The position numbers and the translations under genes were made by a program. Positions 1-8,332 of a stretch of DNA of 64,000 nt are shown here, in pieces (position 1 is the stretch's first letter; each line of letters begins with the position of its first letter). Source of the DNA: Sphingomonas sp. CFBP 8760 (GTDB lineage Bacteria > Pseudomonadota > Alphaproteobacteria > Sphingomonadales > Sphingomonadaceae); contig NZ_JACYUG010000016.1 in NCBI RefSeq assembly GCF_014841615.1, positions 1-64,000 on the forward strand. The letters run 5' to 3'. Under the pieces are notes generated by a model that worked only from the letters and a program-made list of their open reading frames with translations, was not told the origin of the DNA and did no database searches.

Positions 1-417
1 CCTCCGGTTCCGAAAACACCTTATCTTGGTGTCCACGAAACCGGCAGCAGCTCAGCCATCGCGCTCGGACATTGCCGCCGCCGGATAGATCGAGCGCTGA
101 AGATCGTGAGCTTCGGCAAGGAACCCGACGAGGCTGCGCTGCAGCTCGAACTGACCCGGCAGATTAAGCTGATCGACGTCGCTGCCATCGGTCGCGAGGT
201 CCGCCAGGCTCTTGCCGATGCGATCACCGCTCGGGATCTACCGGCTCTGCTGAAGGTCTACGATCGGAAGGATCAGGTGCTGGCCGGTCTCGCAGCGATG
301 AAGGGCGTGAAGAAGGACGCCTTCGTCGCCTGGGTCGCGCGCGCGATGAAGGGCGCCAATCGACCCGAGCTTCGCGACGCCGTCCGGTCGATGCTTCCCG
401 TTCCGATCGCGAGCTAG
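1..417 (+). CDS. Hypothetical protein, 3' part only
   Basis: The reading frame is open from the first base of the window to a TAG at 415-417, giving at least 138 residues, so the gene probably begins outside the window. A GTG at 106 could also start a 103-residue protein but has no convincing ribosome binding site. The visible part is charged and probably helical (for example the stretch LELTRQIKLIDVAAIG), ends in MLPVPIAS and has no membrane segment. I do not recognise the family. Its position next to nuclease-like and TPR-like genes suggests it belongs to the same defence-rich cluster, but that is only context. Confidence 0.4.
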   Translation, partial: PPVPKTPYLGVHETGSSSAIALGHCRRRIDRALKIVSFGKEPDEAALQLELTRQIKLIDVAAIGREVRQALADAITARDLPALLKVYDRKDQVLAGLAAMKGVKKDAFVAWVARAMKGANRPELRDAVRSMLPVPIAS

Positions 418-605
418 CGCATGGACCGCGCCGGATGATCGAGCGACCCGTGACGCATGGTCATCGGGCGCTCGCTCCTTCCTTGAGCCTGGCCAAGCGG
501 CTGCATCGCCACCAAAGTCGGTCAGCATCGACAGGACGGTCGGAACGCCGATGCGGAGTGGCCCACGAGAATGGCGGTCGCGATGACCGAAGGAGGAGGG
601 GCGCC

Positions 606-878
606 GTGATCGATGATCGTTTCATCGCTATCCGTCTCCGTTCTGACATCGAAGATGCAGTGGACCTACGATCGGAACTGCGCCGACCCGATTGGTCGAG
701 CGCTTCGTTGGAGAAAAAGGCCATAACAGGGCGCGCCGGAAGGATTGCCACGTCTTCGACATTCTCGTCGGCGCTTGACATGGAGCGCCTCATTGCGCTC
801 GTCGGCGTCAGAAGCCAGATCGTCGGCGGCAGCGCCGCGCAGGACGTGATCCAACCGCTGGCAGAGGTGATCACGTGA
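606..878 (+). CDS. Small hypothetical protein coupled to the 982-residue gene
   Basis: A 90-residue protein with a GTG start chosen because a very strong AGGAGGAGGG lies at 591-600. The frame is open further upstream, but the upstream residues look like non-coding translation. The product is soluble, begins VIDDRFIAIRLRSDIEDA and has a hydrophobic C-terminal half around DMERLIALVGVRSQIVGGSA. I do not recognise the family. Its TGA (876-878) overlaps the ATG of the next gene (878-880), so the two are translationally coupled and probably act together. A small coupled partner ahead of a large nuclease/TPR protein is common in defence operons; a regulatory or adaptor role is inference. Confidence 0.5.
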   Translation: MIDDRFIAIRLRSDIEDAVDLRSELRRPDWSSASLEKKAITGRAGRIATSSTFSSALDMERLIALVGVRSQIVGGSAAQDVIQPLAEVIT

Positions 879-3826
879 TGAAGAACCGATATCAGCTCCG
901 CCAGTACATCCGCTTCCAGCTGGAGCAGATGAGTCCCCGGAACGAACATCACCTCTTCGAGGAACTGGCGTTCGAGCTCGCTCGCCAGACCGTGAGCCGC
1001 CGGCTGATACCCGCGACCGGTCCTGTCCAGGCGGGGGGCGATCAGGGACGCGACTTCGAGAGCTTTCGCTCCCATATCGCCAACGGTCGTACCCCCTCCG
1101 GCGTCGCGGCCGGCATCGACGGCGATTCCGTGCTCGTATTCGGCTGCACGCTCGACAAGAAGCTCGAAGGCAAGATCAGGGGCGACATCGGAACGATGTG
1201 CAGTGGCGATCCGAAGCCCGACGCGATCTACTACTACGCCGGGCCCGACCTAGCGGTCGCCAAGCGGCACAAGCTGCAGGCCTGGTGCCGCAGGGAGCAC
1301 GGAGCCGAACTTGAGATATTCGATGGGCAGGCGATCGCCAGTCTTCTTGCCGAACCCGAGCACTTCTGGATCGCGGAGCAGTTCCTGGCCGTGCCGGCCG
1401 AGATGTATCCGCCCATCGAGGCCGACGGCGAATACGCCCGCCTGAAGGACCGTTGGTTCGATGCCGTACGGGAGATCGCCAATCAGGCCGATCTGATCGA
1501 AGTGAAGCGTGGACTGCGCAAGGCCACGTTCACGCCGGAATTCAGGCCCGATCTTGGCAGGTGGCTGACCCTCATGGAAGGCATCGCGCGTTCGCAGGAA
1601 GGAGCCATCCAGCGAAAGGCGCTATACGAGATCGCCGTCGCCCACCTACGTGGCCGAGGACAGCTCGATCCGGTGGAGTGGGCTCTCGATCGGTTCTTCG
1701 AGAGCTTCGCCGGGGAAGCCGATCCCGACCCTACCGACGTGGAGGATGCGACCGTGCTGGCGTCCTATGTTTCCTCCGCCTGCCGTCAGGGCGACTACTC
1801 GGCGCCGCTCGAGAAGGCTCTGGCCTGGACGAAACAGGCGCGGGTCGCCATCGATCGGGCGTTGGCCGGCGATCTCGCCACAGGCTCGCGGTTCCGCCTG
1901 CTGCTCGTCCGCGGACATCTCGACTTCGACGCGGCGACGGCCGCCGATACCGGAGACGTGCGTGCCGAAAGGCTGTTGACGCACTGGGAGTTGGCGATGA
2001 ATCTCGCGGCGGAGTCGCCCTTCGCCGACGCCGACGCACTGGCCACGCTTCTGGAAATGGTCGTCCCGGTGATCGGCGAGCATCCCCGCTTCCGGGCTCT
2101 AGCCGACCGGGTGGATGACGTCGTCGCCGAACGGGGCGGAAAGGCGGCAGCGGCGGACCAGGCGCGCAGACGCGCCCTCGGGTATCTGCAGGCCGACCGC
2201 CTCACGTCGGCGATCGACCAGCTGCAGCGCGTCAAGGAGGGATGGTTCACCTCCGAGAACATGCATGGCTCGGTGCTCGCCATGCTTCAGCTGGCTCAGG
2301 CCTATCTAACGCTGAACTTGCCCCTGGCCGCCCGCTACTATGCCGCTGCGGCGTTCTACGCGATCGGTCATCACACGCGAGACGGACTGCGTCCGATGAT
2401 CTCGCACGCCGCCTTCCTCTACGCCAACACCTACCTGCTGAACGGCGAGGGCCTGACGTACATGGCGGCGGCCGGGCGCGCTGCGGAACTGCATCTGAGC
2501 TTCAGCGCCGATCCCGAAGATCTCGAGAAGCAGGACGAGTTCTCGGCTGCCATCGCCCAGTCGAGCCAGATGCGCGCGATGATCGCGACGATGGCTCCCG
2601 CCCTGCTCCCGCATGCCGACGCGATCCTTGACGGCTGGACGATCGACTCCGCCTATGGCCGATCGATCCGGGAGATGAGCGGCAAGAAACCGTGGAGTGC
2701 GATGAGCGTCCGTGAGGTCGAGGCGAAGCTCGCCGAACAGACCGGCCAGGGCCTCTTCAACGACCTGGGCGATACGCTGCGCTTCCAGTGGCACGCGCTC
2801 GGCATCGACTGGTCGATCGAGGCGGATGCCGGATCGCGCATCCATGCGGAGCGCATAGGGGCGGCCTTGCAGATCGCGCTCGTCGACCTGTCCGACGAAG
2901 ACCTCCTGATCATCCCGGGCGACGTGCATGTCCGGGTGGAGATCGGCGTGACATCGGAGTCCACGATGCAGCAGCAGCCCGACAACGGGGTTCTGACGTT
3001 CGTGATCACGCTTCCCGCTTCCGGGGAAGCCGGGGACGAAACCGCACGGACGATGGCGATGGTATCGACCATGATCCTGCAGGCTACCGCCATGCCGTTC
3101 GAGGCATACCGCGCAGTGCTCGAGACCAAGATGAAGCGCGGCCTCACCGCTCGTGCATTTTGGGTGCAGCCGGCCGGACAGCTGCTGAGTGACGTCAGGA
3201 CGCTACTCGTCGGCGGCCTTCCCGATTTGACCGCGGAAAGTCAGCCAAACCTCGCGGAGCCGCCGCCTCTGGCACACCCGGACCTTGCCTGGCGGGACGG
3301 CCCCGCCCCGGGGTACTCCGCCCGGCTTGCGCGGATCGCCCTGCAAAACCGCTACTCGCGGACCGCGGTCGTCGCACGGGAGGTCGTTCCGCAACTCATG
3401 GTTAACCCTACGTCACGCCGTGCGATCGATGAGCAGCATCGCTCTGGTGTTCCGGACTGGCAGCTGATCAACGCGATATACAGCATCGTTCTCAACGCCT
3501 CGGTGGAAGAGGAATCGAGAGAGACGCCGCTCCACGACTTGCCAGTCCATATTGGGGTCATGCGGCGTGCGATGGAGCGCCTGGAAGCCGGCCAGATCCC
3601 CGACGTCGACCCGGCTGCGTTCACCGCTGACGCCCTCCAGTTCCAGATGGACCTCAACGTCCTGGCCACGCTGAAGGGGTGGGGGCTCGAGCTCCACCGT
3701 CAGACACCTGATGCCGACGCTGTCCGACGGTTTCTCGATGCTCGCTACAACGGCTCGACGGACGACATTCCACACGAGAATCATTTCGGCTGGGCCTTGC
3801 CGACCGACGACGGATCGTCCGGATGA
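878..3826 (+). CDS. Large protein with restriction-endonuclease-like N-terminus and TPR-like helical body
   Basis: 982 residues. The ATG at 878 is preferred to the GTG at 875 because AGAGGTGA at 863-870 is then well spaced. Residues about 25-180 resemble an Mrr-type PD-(D/E)XK fold: AGGDQGRDFESF supplies a candidate catalytic Asp and VFGCTLDKKLEGKI the following strand with Lys, then DAIYYYAGPDLAVAKRHKLQ and LEIFDGQAIASLLAEP. Residues about 190-620 are a long series of alanine-rich helical pairs of TPR type. The C-terminal third (about 620-982) is mixed alpha/beta and unassigned. From memory, proteins with this head occur scattered among mobile and defence genes, often annotated only as TPR or restriction-endonuclease-like proteins. 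A phage-defence role is inferred from the head domain, the coupled small gene upstream and the Septu-like pair downstream. No nuclease activity can be proven from sequence. Confidence 0.82.
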   Translation: MKNRYQLRQYIRFQLEQMSPRNEHHLFEELAFELARQTVSRRLIPATGPVQAGGDQGRDFESFRSHIANGRTPSGVAAGIDGDSVLVFGCTLDKKLEGKIRGDIGTMCSGDPKPDAIYYYAGPDLAVAKRHKLQAWCRREHGAELEIFDGQAIASLLAEPEHFWIAEQFLAVPAEMYPPIEADGEYARLKDRWFDAVREIANQADLIEVKRGLRKATFTPEFRPDLGRWLTLMEGIARSQEGAIQRKALYEIAVAHLRGRGQLDPVEWALDRFFESFAGEADPDPTDVEDATVLASYVSSACRQGDYSAPLEKALAWTKQARVAIDRALAGDLATGSRFRLLLVRGHLDFDAATAADTGDVRAERLLTHWELAMNLAAESPFADADALATLLEMVVPVIGEHPRFRALADRVDDVVAERGGKAAAADQARRRALGYLQADRLTSAIDQLQRVKEGWFTSENMHGSVLAMLQLAQAYLTLNLPLAARYYAAAAFYAIGHHTRDGLRPMISHAAFLYANTYLLNGEGLTYMAAAGRAAELHLSFSADPEDLEKQDEFSAAIAQSSQMRAMIATMAPALLPHADAILDGWTIDSAYGRSIREMSGKKPWSAMSVREVEAKLAEQTGQGLFNDLGDTLRFQWHALGIDWSIEADAGSRIHAERIGAALQIALVDLSDEDLLIIPGDVHVRVEIGVTSESTMQQQPDNGVLTFVITLPASGEAGDETARTMAMVSTMILQATAMPFEAYRAVLETKMKRGLTARAFWVQPAGQLLSDVRTLLVGGLPDLTAESQPNLAEPPPLAHPDLAWRDGPAPGYSARLARIALQNRYSRTAVVAREVVPQLMVNPTSRRAIDEQHRSGVPDWQLINAIYSIVLNASVEEESRETPLHDLPVHIGVMRRAMERLEAGQIPDVDPAAFTADALQFQMDLNVLATLKGWGLELHRQTPDADAVRRFLDARYNGSTDDIPHENHFGWALPTDDGSSG

Positions 3827-4264
3827 ACCGACGCATCGGGCGTTCGTCAGATCATAGCGCCTGAGCGACCGGGGAAGGAGTGCATGACGATGTCATCCAC
3901 CGTCGGGACGGTGCTAGGGCGATGGCGGCTCCGAATGCTTCCCGCCAGCATGCACTGATCGAATGGCAGCACGTGCCTGGACCAGGCAGCAGCTACGGCT
4001 GCCGCTTGGCCCTCATCGTCTCGACTCTCTTCTTATGGACGTTACGGGTCCATCGCGCAGACATCACGATCGCGGCATCAATAAGAACGCACAACGCGCC
4101 GAGCCGTTGACAATGCTACGCCCGCACTATGCGATTCCCGAAGATCGATCTCGAGTACCTATGCCGTGACTCGTAATTCGGGTCCTGGGCGCCGAAACGC
4201 CCGATCATGGAGGCGTAAGGGCAAAACATGTCGTCGGAAACCGATATGGAGATCTACGAACGGG
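3827..4264. other. Intergenic stretch without a recognisable gene
   Basis: Short open frames exist here but none has a good ribosome binding site together with protein-like composition. An ATG at 4228 follows GGAGG (4209-4213) at a long spacing of about 14 bases, but its frame runs antisense into the decayed SDR gene, so I do not call it. Confidence 0.5.
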
Positions 4265-4739
4265 GACTCAGATGCCACGAGGTCGAGCCGAGGTTGACGA
4301 TCATTCCTCCGCCGTTCCAGCGCGTCGCAGGTATGACGGCCTACGCTGAGAAGAAGATGTGCTTCAGGTTGACGCCCAGCCTGTCGTCCCAGTACTCCTC
4401 AGTGACGTCGTCGATCACGTGCCGGTAGTCGTTGGCGGCGTTGTTCACCAGCACGTCGAACCCGCCGTTCGCCTCGGTGAGCCTTCCGATGACGGCCTTC
4501 AGTTCCTGGACGTCCTTGAGATCGACCCGTTCGTACGCGACCGTGCCTCTGCCGCCTCGAAGGCGGTCGACCAGCGCCTTGGATTCCTCGTGCGCGATGT
4601 CGAAGAAGGTGACGTTCGCCCTTTGGCTCATGAACGCCTCGACGATGCCCGCTCCGATGCCAGAGCCGCCGCCCGACCCGAGGACCCGCTTGCCATCCAA
4701 GCTGGGTTAGCACGCCTGCGTCGACGTGGTTCTGGTCAT
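4265..4739 (-). pseudogene. Decayed SDR, D-xylose 1-dehydrogenase (XylB)-like
   Basis: Remnant of a short-chain dehydrogenase. The natural ATG (4739-4737) overlaps the stop of the upstream FAH-family gene as ATGA, so these once formed an operon. The frame reads MTRTTSTQAC, then an in-frame TAA, then the Rossmann segment SLDGKRVLGSGGGSGIGAG, VLVNNAANDYRHVID and NLKHIFFSA. A TAG at 4341-4343 stands where homologues have Gln. After it the same frame continues with AVIP, GGGMIVNLGSTSWHL, then another stop. The Ser/Tyr/Lys catalytic half and C-terminus are missing. ISWHLGL-type wording and the N-terminus match sugar dehydrogenases of the Caulobacter XylB type (known family, recalled). It is non-functional by at least three lesions. 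Confidence 0.85.
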
Positions 4740-5563
4740 GCTCGTGCCGACATCGTCCCCTGCAGTGTCCGGAACATCTCTCGAATTCCGAATGTCCATG
4801 GCCGTGCATCCTTCGACGTCACGACGCGGTTCTCTAAACGGCCGAGGCTGGAGGATCCGATCCGGACGACGTCGCCGACCTTGTCGGTGAAGCCCAGACC
4901 AGGAACGTCCCGGTCCTGGACAGGCGTGAGTAGTGTTCCCAGAAACAATGGGAAGCCATCCGGATACTGATGTTCGTAAAGCGTCTGACGCACGAGTTCC
5001 AGAGGATCACGGCTGATCTGGTTTATCGAACTGCGTCCCTCCAGGCGATAGCCATCGCCACCTTCGATCTCCAGTTCGATCTCGGCACAACGAACGTCGT
5101 GGATCGTGAACGAAGCATCGAACAGCCGGACGAAGGGGCCGAATGCACAGGAGGCGTTGTTGTCCTTGGCCTTGCCGAGCAGGAGCGCGCTTCGTCCTTC
5201 GAAATCCCGTAGGTTCACGTCGTTGCCCAGCGTGGCGCCGATCGCGGCGCCTGCCGCATTGACGACGAGGACCACCTCCGGCTCGGGATTGTTCCAGGAC
5301 GAGTCCGATCGAACGCCGACGTCGGCGCCCCATCCCACCGTCGACAGGACGGGAGCCTTGGTGAAGACCTCGGCATCCGGACCGATGGCCACTTCCAGGT
5401 ATTGCGACCACATGCTGGCATCGATCAGGGCTGCCTTCAGTCGTTCAGCCTGCTGACTGCCGGGGGCGACAGCTCGAAGTCCGTCTCCCACTCTGTGTTC
5501 GAGTTCGGCGCGGATCGGCTCGCCTCTCCTCGACGGGCTCGTTGGATCCGCCTCGGGCTTCAT
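4736..5563 (-). pseudogene. N-terminally truncated fumarylacetoacetate hydrolase-family gene
   Basis: 275 residues with the conserved core of the FAH-type sugar-acid dehydratase/hydrolase family: SQYLEVAIGPDAEVFTKAP, SSWNNPEPEVVLVV, NDVNLRDFEGRSALLLGKAK, SCAFGPFVRLFD, GTLLTP and GFTDKVGDVVRIGS. The acidic metal ligands of the FAH fold appear in PEPEVVLVV and neighbouring segments. Relatives in pentose and sugar-acid pathways are about 380-390 residues, so roughly 110 N-terminal residues are missing. The present first residues MKPEADPTSPSRRGEP look like a damaged version of the linker before AIRAEL. The gene precedes, and overlaps by ATGA, the dead xylose-dehydrogenase-like SDR. Both therefore look like the remains of an oxidative pentose-degradation operon caught inside the defence island. 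Confidence 0.7.
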
Positions 5564-5651
5564 AGGCTCATCGTCGCCGAATGGGGGACGTAACGCCTTG
5601 GCAGTCCGACCGGCGATCGATACCTCGACACATCAACTCGACGAGACGTAG

Positions 5652-7373
5652 ATGCCCCGCATTCCAGCCGAAACCGAGATTCCGATCTATCTCTCGCTGT
5701 CGCGCGAGGGAGCGCAACGACGGGCGATCAGGGGACGTGCGCTCGTCGTCGTGCCCGATCGCCGCGGCTTCAACGACTTCGGTGCAATCTACCGGGCCGA
5801 CCTTCATCTCGTCGGCGTGGAGGACGCAGACGAACCCTTGCGGATGCGCCTCATGATCGACGGCCATCGGGTCACGCAGATCTATCTGATCGATCACCTC
5901 GGCGTTACCGGCCGGCACGGTCGTCGCCCACGAACGAGCATCGGTCGGATCGAACAACCCTTCGTCTCGGTGCTGGAGAACGAAAGGGACTATCGACGGC
6001 TGGTGGAGCTGCTCGGTTTCGACGACGCGATCGGATGCCTCAGACGGATGCGCGATGCGGTGCTGGCGCGGCTCGAACAGGAAGCCGACGACGTGCAGAC
6101 CCAGCGGCTCACCCGCACTATCGAGTTTCATCAAGGAGTCCTGCGGGACGTGGGCACGTGGACCGCGTTCCGTCAGGGCGATCGCTATCTCACGCCAAAC
6201 CGCAGGCCGGACGTCGACGATGCGGCGAGCTCGTTCACCGTCGAGGCCAGCATCCGCGGCATGGTCGGCGAGCATGTGCTGGACGCCGACTTCGGCGAGG
6301 ACTTTCCCCTGTCGCGCCGGACGATGGTGCTCGTCGGTCGGAACGGCACCGGAAAGACGCGACTGTTCGAAGCGATGATCGACGGATTGCGGATCGCAGC
6401 GCCCTGGCAGGCGGAACTCGACGTCGACCGTGCCGCGACGTTCCGTCCGCGGCCCGATTTCTCGCGCCTGATCGTCATTTCGTCCGTCGCATCGGATCCC
6501 TATCCTAGCTCGCTGCCGCCCTGGGAAGGGATCGACTACCGCTATCACCGAATGATCGGGGCACGCGGCGGCGAAGACGGCGGACTGACGATGGCGCTGG
6601 TCGACTGCCTGCGCGCCGATGGCGACGTCCAGGGCTTCGAGCGTCCAGGGGCCATGGAACTACTGAACGCGGTGCTCGGACCGCTCGGCATCGCCGACGA
6701 ACTGTACGTCGCCCTGAACGAGCCGACGGGGCCGGACACACTCCCGGCCCCGATACGAATAGGCGAACGCGACTACTTCCCTCTCTTCCGACGGATGAAC
6801 GAACAGCGCAATCTGCAGCTGTATGCTCGCATCGACACGGACCGTCCGCCCGTCGTCTTGGCAGGGCTACGCGCCCGCAACCTCAGCAGCGGCGAGGTGG
6901 CGCTGCTGCGCTTCGCCGCCTATTCGGTGGCGTCGCTGCGTCGGGGAACGATCTTCCTGTTCGACGAACCCGAGACGCACCTGCACCCGAACTACATCTC
7001 GCAGTTCATGGAGATGCTGGACCGGCTTCTCGAGGGGTCGGGATCGATCGCGCTGATCGCGACGCATTCGGCGTACGTCGTGCGGGAGGTACCGTCACGT
7101 CGGGTGCGAATGATAACCCGCGATGCCGACGACGACACGATCATGATCGATCCACCGACCCTGCAGACGTTCGGTGCGAGCATCGACACCATCTCGCAGT
7201 TCGTATTCGGCGACATCGGGCCGAAGCACCGGTTTCAGCACGTCCTCGAGAAGTACGTCGCGGACAATCCGGCAGCCACGCTTCACGAGATCCGGCAGCG
7301 CTTCGCTGACGACCTCAACCCGGAGACGCTGTCGTATCTCGCTGAGCTGGTCGATCACCGGGGCGATCTGTGA
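5652..7373 (+). CDS. AAA/ABC-type ATPase, Septu PtuA-like
   Basis: 573 residues, overlapping the next gene by four bases (GTGA). Walker A is VGRNGTGKT at about residue 227, the ABC-like signature region is NLSSGEVALLRFAAYS at about 413, and Walker B with catalytic Glu is IFLFDEPETHLHP at about 433, followed by the switch-type IALIATHSAYVVREVP. This is the RecF/SMC-like ATPase class used by PtuA of Septu, by OLD and by related defence ATPases. Unlike ordinary PtuA, where Walker A lies near the N-terminus, about 220 residues of mixed alpha/beta sequence precede it here, including ALVVVPDRRGFNDFGAIYRA. The coupled HNH gene makes a Septu-like anti-phage pair the best assignment, where the ATPase would sense infection and license the nuclease. 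The exact subtype is uncertain. Confidence 0.85.
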   Translation: MPRIPAETEIPIYLSLSREGAQRRAIRGRALVVVPDRRGFNDFGAIYRADLHLVGVEDADEPLRMRLMIDGHRVTQIYLIDHLGVTGRHGRRPRTSIGRIEQPFVSVLENERDYRRLVELLGFDDAIGCLRRMRDAVLARLEQEADDVQTQRLTRTIEFHQGVLRDVGTWTAFRQGDRYLTPNRRPDVDDAASSFTVEASIRGMVGEHVLDADFGEDFPLSRRTMVLVGRNGTGKTRLFEAMIDGLRIAAPWQAELDVDRAATFRPRPDFSRLIVISSVASDPYPSSLPPWEGIDYRYHRMIGARGGEDGGLTMALVDCLRADGDVQGFERPGAMELLNAVLGPLGIADELYVALNEPTGPDTLPAPIRIGERDYFPLFRRMNEQRNLQLYARIDTDRPPVVLAGLRARNLSSGEVALLRFAAYSVASLRRGTIFLFDEPETHLHPNYISQFMEMLDRLLEGSGSIALIATHSAYVVREVPSRRVRMITRDADDDTIMIDPPTLQTFGASIDTISQFVFGDIGPKHRFQHVLEKYVADNPAATLHEIRQRFADDLNPETLSYLAELVDHRGDL

Positions 7374-8188
7374 GGTTCCTGCCGTTCCCACCGGATGCCG
7401 GAGACGAGATCATCCGGACACAATGTCTCAAACCCGACTGGTCCGGGCGAGAGGCGCAGTGGCTGACGGCTGCGGCGAAATACCGTCGCTTCAGAGGAAA
7501 TCCGTGGAGGGTGCGTCCCGCCGGCTTCGTCGACGCGGATGCAGACGCACTGTTCGCCCTCTACGATTCGCGCGGTCGGTCAGGGCCCATCGCGCGAATT
7601 CGACGTCCGGCCGTTCCCTTCAAGAGCTGCCCGATGTGCGGCTCGCTAGGCGGTCGCTCCCTGGATCATGCCCTGCCGCGACAGCGGTTTCCCGAGTTCT
7701 CCATCCTGCGCGAGAATCTCGTGCCCGCCTGCGAGATTTGCAACAGTAGCGAGAAGGGCGACACCTACCGTGGTCCCAGCCGGCCCACGCGCTTCATCCA
7801 TCCCTACTACGATCGCTGGGCGTCGAGGGCTTTGTGGCGGATAGCATTCGAGCATGATCTCGACGTGCTGCGGTTCGAACCGGTCGCGCTTCCCGATCTG
7901 CTGCCCCGTCGACGTCGCATCGTCGATTTCCATGTGAAGACGTTGCTGGGTAAGGACTGGCGGGATTCCGTTAGACGGGAATGGAGTTCGCTGCCGGGAA
8001 AGCTACGTCGCCGGGTCGGTTCCGCTCCGACGTCGGCGGCGGTGCGGGTCGAACTCGGCGTTCGCCTGCAGGACGCGACGGACACGTATGGCGTCAACAG
8101 CTGGGATGCAGGCTTCCTGCGGGGCCTGCTTGCCGATCCTGTCATCGTCGAAGGCCTCGTCGATCGCGTCCGTGCGCTTCCGGCCTGA
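7370..8188 (+). CDS. HNH endonuclease, Septu PtuB-like
   Basis: 272 residues. The GTG start at 7370 overlaps the TGA of the ATPase gene, and no other start is near. An HNH nuclease domain lies at about residues 86-140: zinc pair CPMC at 87-90, RSLDHALPRQRFPEFSI with the general-base His, NLVPACEICNSSEKG with the Asn and second zinc pair CEIC. The N-terminus (WSGREAQWLTAA) and C-terminus are helical. The length is close to that of PtuB. In Septu the ATPase-HNH complex cleaves DNA or otherwise aborts phage infection; that role is transferred by family and gene order and is not shown by this sequence. All zinc and catalytic residues expected of an HNH domain are present, so the gene looks functional. 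Confidence 0.85.
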   Translation: MRFLPFPPDAGDEIIRTQCLKPDWSGREAQWLTAAAKYRRFRGNPWRVRPAGFVDADADALFALYDSRGRSGPIARIRRPAVPFKSCPMCGSLGGRSLDHALPRQRFPEFSILRENLVPACEICNSSEKGDTYRGPSRPTRFIHPYYDRWASRALWRIAFEHDLDVLRFEPVALPDLLPRRRRIVDFHVKTLLGKDWRDSVRREWSSLPGKLRRRVGSAPTSAAVRVELGVRLQDATDTYGVNSWDAGFLRGLLADPVIVEGLVDRVRALPA

Positions 8189-8332
8189 AGCGAGGCGCTG
8201 CTAACGCATGATCGGTCGATGAGCGTGGGCGCGCTTCGTGATGCGATTCCGCGTCCTGACGATCGATGGGCCGCCTCTGCTGGAGCATGGCTTTTTCTGG
8301 ACGCGATCGCGGGCGCTAAGGGATCACGTTCA

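Noticed and set aside
461..1075. 204-codon minus-strand frame
   Set aside because: It overlaps the strongly supported 606-878 and 878-3826 genes, has no ribosome binding site and is Arg/Ser-rich; it is an antisense shadow of a high-GC gene.
4209..4428. Gene starting at ATG 4228 behind GGAGG
   Set aside because: The spacing to GGAGG is too long, and from about 4265 the frame runs antisense to the SDR remnant; no protein family was seen.
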